DNA of 8,466 nucleotides from an uncultured Bacillota bacterium (GTDB lineage: Bacteria; Bacillota; Clostridia; Peptostreptococcales; Anaerovoracaceae): assembly GCA_946631075.1 (NCBI GenBank), contig CAMOZS010000062.1, positions 1-8,466 on the forward strand, in the 5' to 3' direction. This document shows positions 6,507 to 8,466 of the stretch, one piece after another (position 1 is the first letter of the stretch; each line of letters begins with the position of its first letter). Under the pieces are notes generated by a model, which had not been told where the DNA came from, made no database searches, and saw only the letters and a list, made by a program, of their open reading frames with translations. Both the position numbers and the translations under genes were made by a program.

Positions 6507-7223
6507 CTATTCCGGCCAGATGAACTTGGCGTTTCCGGCTTCGCCTCCGTCGATGAGCAGATTCTGCCCGGTCATGAAGCGGTTGCGGACTCCCACGAAC
6601 CAGATCCACTCGGCGATCTCTTCCGGAGTAGCCCAGCGTTTGAGAGGGGTCAGGTCCATGATCTGCTGCCACAGGGATTCATCCTCGATGACACATTTAT
6701 TCAGATCAGTCAGGACCCCGCCGGGGTCGATGCTGTTGCAGATGGCGCGGGGCGCAAGTCTCAGGGCCACGTTCTTGGTGTAGGACAGGATCCCGCCTTT
6801 GCTGGCAGCGTACTCGGGAAACTCAGAACCGGTATGGGCGCTGGCGGACCCGACGTTGACCACGGATCTGATCCGGTCATTTCCGATGGCGAAGGCCTCG
6901 GTGATATTGATGACGCCCTTCAGATTAACATCGATGTCGTCACCGCAGTTCTGTACTCCGGCGCAGTTCACCAGGTAATGGGGCATGTGGTCCGGATCAA
7001 GTTTCGGGAAGGTGTCCGGCTCTCTCACGTCGACGATGTAATGGCTGTAGTGATCGCCGGATTCAGCCGGCTGGCTGTCCAGGCCGATCACGTCGATCCC
7101 CTGATCCAGGAAATAGCGGGCTGTGGCTCTTCCGATGCCTCCGCTGGTCCCGGTGATCAAAGCGACGGCCGGTCCGTTCGACGAGGAACCCGCCGCAGTT
7201 TCTGTCCGGAAGGCGGAGCCCAT
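6507..7223 (-). CDS. Short-chain dehydrogenase/reductase (SDR) family oxidoreductase
   Basis: Classical SDR of 238 residues, a cytoplasmic NAD(P)-dependent oxidoreductase. Seen: the cofactor loop TGTSGGIG (24-31) after a 20-residue polar N-terminal extension, an Asp at the end of the second strand (LDSQ, D49) that favours NAD(H), NCAG (86-89), the structural Asn in DVNLKG (N100), the serine region NVGSASA (S126), catalytic YAASK (Y138, K142), and C-terminal RWATPEEIAEW and TGQNLLIDGGEA. All catalytic positions are present. ATG 7223 is chosen because GAGGGGG lies 7 nt upstream and the upstream stop overlaps as TGATG; a GTG at 7226, one codon earlier, is an alternative. It is the second gene of the operon with the VUT transporter and is followed by a strong terminator. 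The substrate cannot be read from the sequence; a 3-oxoacyl-ACP reductase label would be only a similarity-level name. Confidence 0.88.
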   Translation of the reverse strand: MGSAFRTETAAGSSSNGPAVALITGTSGGIGRATARYFLDQGIDVIGLDSQPAESGDHYSHYIVDVREPDTFPKLDPDHMPHYLVNCAGVQNCGDDIDVNLKGVINITEAFAIGNDRIRSVVNVGSASAHTGSEFPEYAASKGGILSYTKNVALRLAPRAICNSIDPGGVLTDLNKCVIEDESLWQQIMDLTPLKRWATPEEIAEWIWFVGVRNRFMTGQNLLIDGGEAGNAKFIWPE

Positions 7224-7984
7224 CACAGAGCCCCCTCGGCGCCGGCGGTCTGAAGACTGCCTTCCGCCTTATAGCGCAGATACTGGGCACCGACGTTTTC
7301 CTTCTCCCAGTTCTCGCTGACCTTGTAGCCCATAGGACTGAAGACCACTTCGCAGAGCAGTTCCATCACAGCCCCGGTCAGTGAACAGAAGATGACCTGA
7401 GTCCAGGTCCAGCCGAAAAAGTGCAGGGACACGATGGTCGCGAACACGAAATTATCCACGAACTGGGCGATCCCCGTCGAAACGAAGGAGCGCAGGGCGA
7501 AGGCCTTGTATCCGCCGGTGCGAAGACGTCTTGCGATGGAGTGGTTGATGATGGAATTGCAGATAGCCGCGCAGAGCATGGCCGTGCTGGATCCAAGAAC
7601 CACATACCAGCTGCCGCCGAAGGTGGTGTTCAGGGCGTCGTTGACCTCTACCATCCCGGTGGAATAGTACTCTCCCCACATGCCCGGGGTCAGGGACAGG
7701 AGCTTGAAGACCAGGACCACGCACAGGTTGATGAACATGGCCAGGATGGAGATCTTGGCCGCCGCCTTGGCGCCGAACCTCTTGCAGATCATGTCCATGC
7801 ACAGGAAACTGATCCAGCTCAGCACGAAACCGCAGTCCAGTGCCAGATAGCGGAGCGAGAAAAGCTCCTTGTTAGCGAGAAGGTTCATCAGAATAACGCT
7901 TACGATGAACAGGGAAATGACGAGACTGGGGATGTTGCGCAGCAGGATGCGGTAATCCTCCATCTCACGTTTGATAAGATTCAT
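7223..7984 (-). CDS. VUT-family (YhhQ/queuosine precursor transporter-like) membrane protein
   Basis: Integral membrane protein of 253 residues in the VUT_1 family, whose characterised member E. coli YhhQ imports 7-deazapurine precursors of queuosine. Seen: six hydrophobic segments (about 16-36, 46-64, 76-97, 124-146, 168-189, 195-216), the early NLLANK motif (34-39), ALDCGF followed by MDMICKRFGAKAA (63-75), which corresponds to the family's D-x3-E-x-YG-x-K region with changes, and the LRSFVSTGIAQFVDN signature (164-178), then SPMGYKV and a charged tail. The start at 7984 is chosen over an upstream in-frame ATG at 8200 because AAGGAG lies about 10 nt before it and the homologous region begins here; the longer version would overlap the divergent GNAT gene. 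The stop overlaps the SDR start (TGATG). The exact substrate is inference; paralogues with other ligands may exist. Confidence 0.82.
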   Translation of the reverse strand: MNLIKREMEDYRILLRNIPSLVISLFIVSVILMNLLANKELFSLRYLALDCGFVLSWISFLCMDMICKRFGAKAAAKISILAMFINLCVVLVFKLLSLTPGMWGEYYSTGMVEVNDALNTTFGGSWYVVLGSSTAMLCAAICNSIINHSIARRLRTGGYKAFALRSFVSTGIAQFVDNFVFATIVSLHFFGWTWTQVIFCSLTGAVMELLCEVVFSPMGYKVSENWEKENVGAQYLRYKAEGSLQTAGAEGAL

Positions 7985-8063
7985 AAAATTGTCTCTCCTT
8001 TGGTTTTGATCTTTTACAAGCAGGATATCGGACCCGAACTGCTTGAGCGAGCAGGCTCGCCGA
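7985..8063 (-). promoter_or_regulatory. Structured 5' leader of the VUT-SDR operon, preQ1-riboswitch-like candidate
   Basis: The predicted ~79-nt leader starts with a hairpin GCGAG/CTCGC (plus 8047-8060). A 7-bp stem CAAGCAG/CTGCTTG follows (plus 8039-8045 with 8017-8023), enclosing a 15-nt loop that contains UUCGGGUCC. An A-rich tail then runs directly into AAAGGAG. A stem, a loop able to pair with the tail (GGU with ACC), an A-rich strand and the SD are the general layout of small preQ1 riboswitches, and the gene controlled is a likely queuosine-precursor transporter. However, the canonical preQ1-I core and the class II P4 hairpin are not clearly present, so this may be an ordinary structured leader. 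Confidence 0.3.
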
Positions 8064-8071
8064 GATATAAT
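8043..8071 (+). promoter_or_regulatory. Promoter of the GNAT acetyltransferase gene
   Basis: -35 TTGAGC (8043-8048) and a perfect -10 TATAAT (8066-8071) are separated by exactly 17 bp, with a predicted start near 8078 and a ~19-nt leader. The -10 overlaps the divergent promoter's -10 in the palindrome TATAATTATA (8066-8075). The perfect inverted repeat GCGAGC-AG-GCTCGC (8047-8060) covers the end of the -35 and most of the spacer and could be an operator. Confidence 0.55.
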
Positions 8072-8097
8072 TATAGCACAAAGGCTGGTGATTACAA
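8070..8097 (-). promoter_or_regulatory. Promoter of the VUT-SDR operon (extended -10)
   Basis: On the minus strand, -35 TTGTAA (plus 8092-8097) and a perfect -10 TATAAT (plus 8070-8075) are 16 bp apart, with TGC directly before the -10 (extended -10). The predicted start is near 8063. The -35 overlaps the start codon of the GNAT gene, so the two units are tightly packed. Confidence 0.6.
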
Positions 8098-8466
8098 TGA
8101 AATTATTTGAAGAATATCCGTATCTGGCAAATGACCGGATACTTTTGCGCGAAATGACCCCGGAGGACGCGCCGGCCCTGCAGGCATTCAAGGACAACAT
8201 GGAGGTCGGCCGTTTCCTGCCGACCTTCCTTTACGAACAGAAATATGAAGACGCCCGCGAGGTGATCCGGCGGATGGATGAGGAATGCTTCAGGACAAAG
8301 GAAGCCATTCTCCTGGCCGTCTGCATCAGGACAGATCAAGACGTCCCGCCCGATGACCAGGCAGGATGGGGCCCCCTTGTGGGGATCGCCGAGATCTACC
8401 ACTACGAAGAAAACAAAGAGAAGGCTTCCATCGGCTGCCGGCTGGACAGCAGCGTCTGGGGACAGG
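8097..8466 (+). CDS. GNAT-family N-acetyltransferase (RimJ/RimL-like), N-terminal part
   Basis: Acetyl-CoA-dependent N-acyltransferase of the Acetyltransf_3 (RimJ/RimL-like) type. 123 residues are visible and the gene runs off the window. Seen: the RILLREMTPEDAPALQAF opening (first strand and helix), and LVGIAEIYHYEENKEKASIGCRLDSSVWGQ, the strand 4 to strand 5 region that leads into the pyrophosphate-binding (Q/R)xxGxG/A loop. The sequence stops at the first residues of that loop, so the acetyl-CoA site cannot be checked. The stretch around TDQDVPPDDQAGWGP looks like a short polar insertion between strands. The start is ATG 8097, preceded by GGTG but only a weak Shine-Dalgarno. It is transcribed divergently from the VUT operon from a shared promoter region. 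Acceptor (protein N-terminus, antibiotic or small amine) is unknown. Confidence 0.8.
   Translation, partial: MKLFEEYPYLANDRILLREMTPEDAPALQAFKDNMEVGRFLPTFLYEQKYEDAREVIRRMDEECFRTKEAILLAVCIRTDQDVPPDDQAGWGPLVGIAEIYHYEENKEKASIGCRLDSSVWGQ

Noticed and set aside
5938..6783. A 281-codon plus-strand open frame across the intergenic region
   Set aside because: It begins out of frame inside yitT, crosses the hairpin repeats and ends antisense to the SDR gene. It has no Shine-Dalgarno and no recognisable domain.
7421..8110. A 229-codon plus-strand open frame antisense to the VUT gene
   Set aside because: The product is His/Gln/Asp/Glu-rich shadow sequence. The minus strand encodes a clear six-segment membrane protein with family motifs and a ribosome binding site.
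7985..8200. N-terminal extension of the VUT protein from an ATG at 8200
   Set aside because: It would cross the operon promoter and the GNAT coding start. The segment does not look like the family, and a good Shine-Dalgarno supports ATG 7984.

Overview
The window looks like chromosomal DNA from a fairly G+C-rich member of the Clostridia, most likely Lachnospiraceae or a close relative. This is inferred from gene content (an AddB-type rather than RecBCD-type nuclease subunit, a BMP/Nup-type nucleoside ABC permease, YitT and VUT membrane proteins), Gram-positive style Shine-Dalgarno sites and AddB residue spacing. No phage, plasmid, transposase or CRISPR gene is visible.

Layout. 1-647 (+) is the C-terminal part of a BMP-type ABC permease. 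It overlaps by ATGA with addB (644-4027, +), the second subunit of the AddAB double-strand-break helicase-nuclease. Its nuclease residues and four Fe-S cysteines are intact, but its N-terminal P-loop is degenerate. addB meets a PIN/NYN-type putative RNase gene with a long charged repetitive linker (4028-5296, -) tail to tail with no intergenic base. An 82-bp divergent promoter region separates that gene from a yitT-family membrane protein gene (5379-6047, +), whose consensus -10 box lies so close to the ATG that the mRNA may be leaderless.

6048-6506 is a gene-free convergent intergenic region between yitT and an SDR dehydrogenase gene. It holds a probable yitT terminator, a strong terminator for the SDR operon, and between them three inverted repeats of identical geometry (TGACGATT, 21 nt, AATCGTCA; each exactly 37 bp). 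I could not assign these to a known family, and they resemble a REP/BIME-like mosaic. They are the most unusual feature here.

6507-7984 (-) is a two-gene operon: a VUT/YhhQ-family transporter (likely queuosine-precursor or related uptake) followed by a translationally coupled SDR oxidoreductase. Its 79-nt leader can fold into a 7-bp hairpin followed by an A-rich tail and the ribosome binding site, which makes it a weak preQ1-riboswitch-like candidate. Its promoter shares a perfectly symmetric -10 (TATAATTATA) with the divergent GNAT acetyltransferase gene (8097 to the window end, +).

The genes do not form one pathway. They are four transcription units: nucleoside uptake plus DNA repair, putative RNase, YitT membrane protein, and VUT transporter plus dehydrogenase, with the start of a fifth (GNAT).
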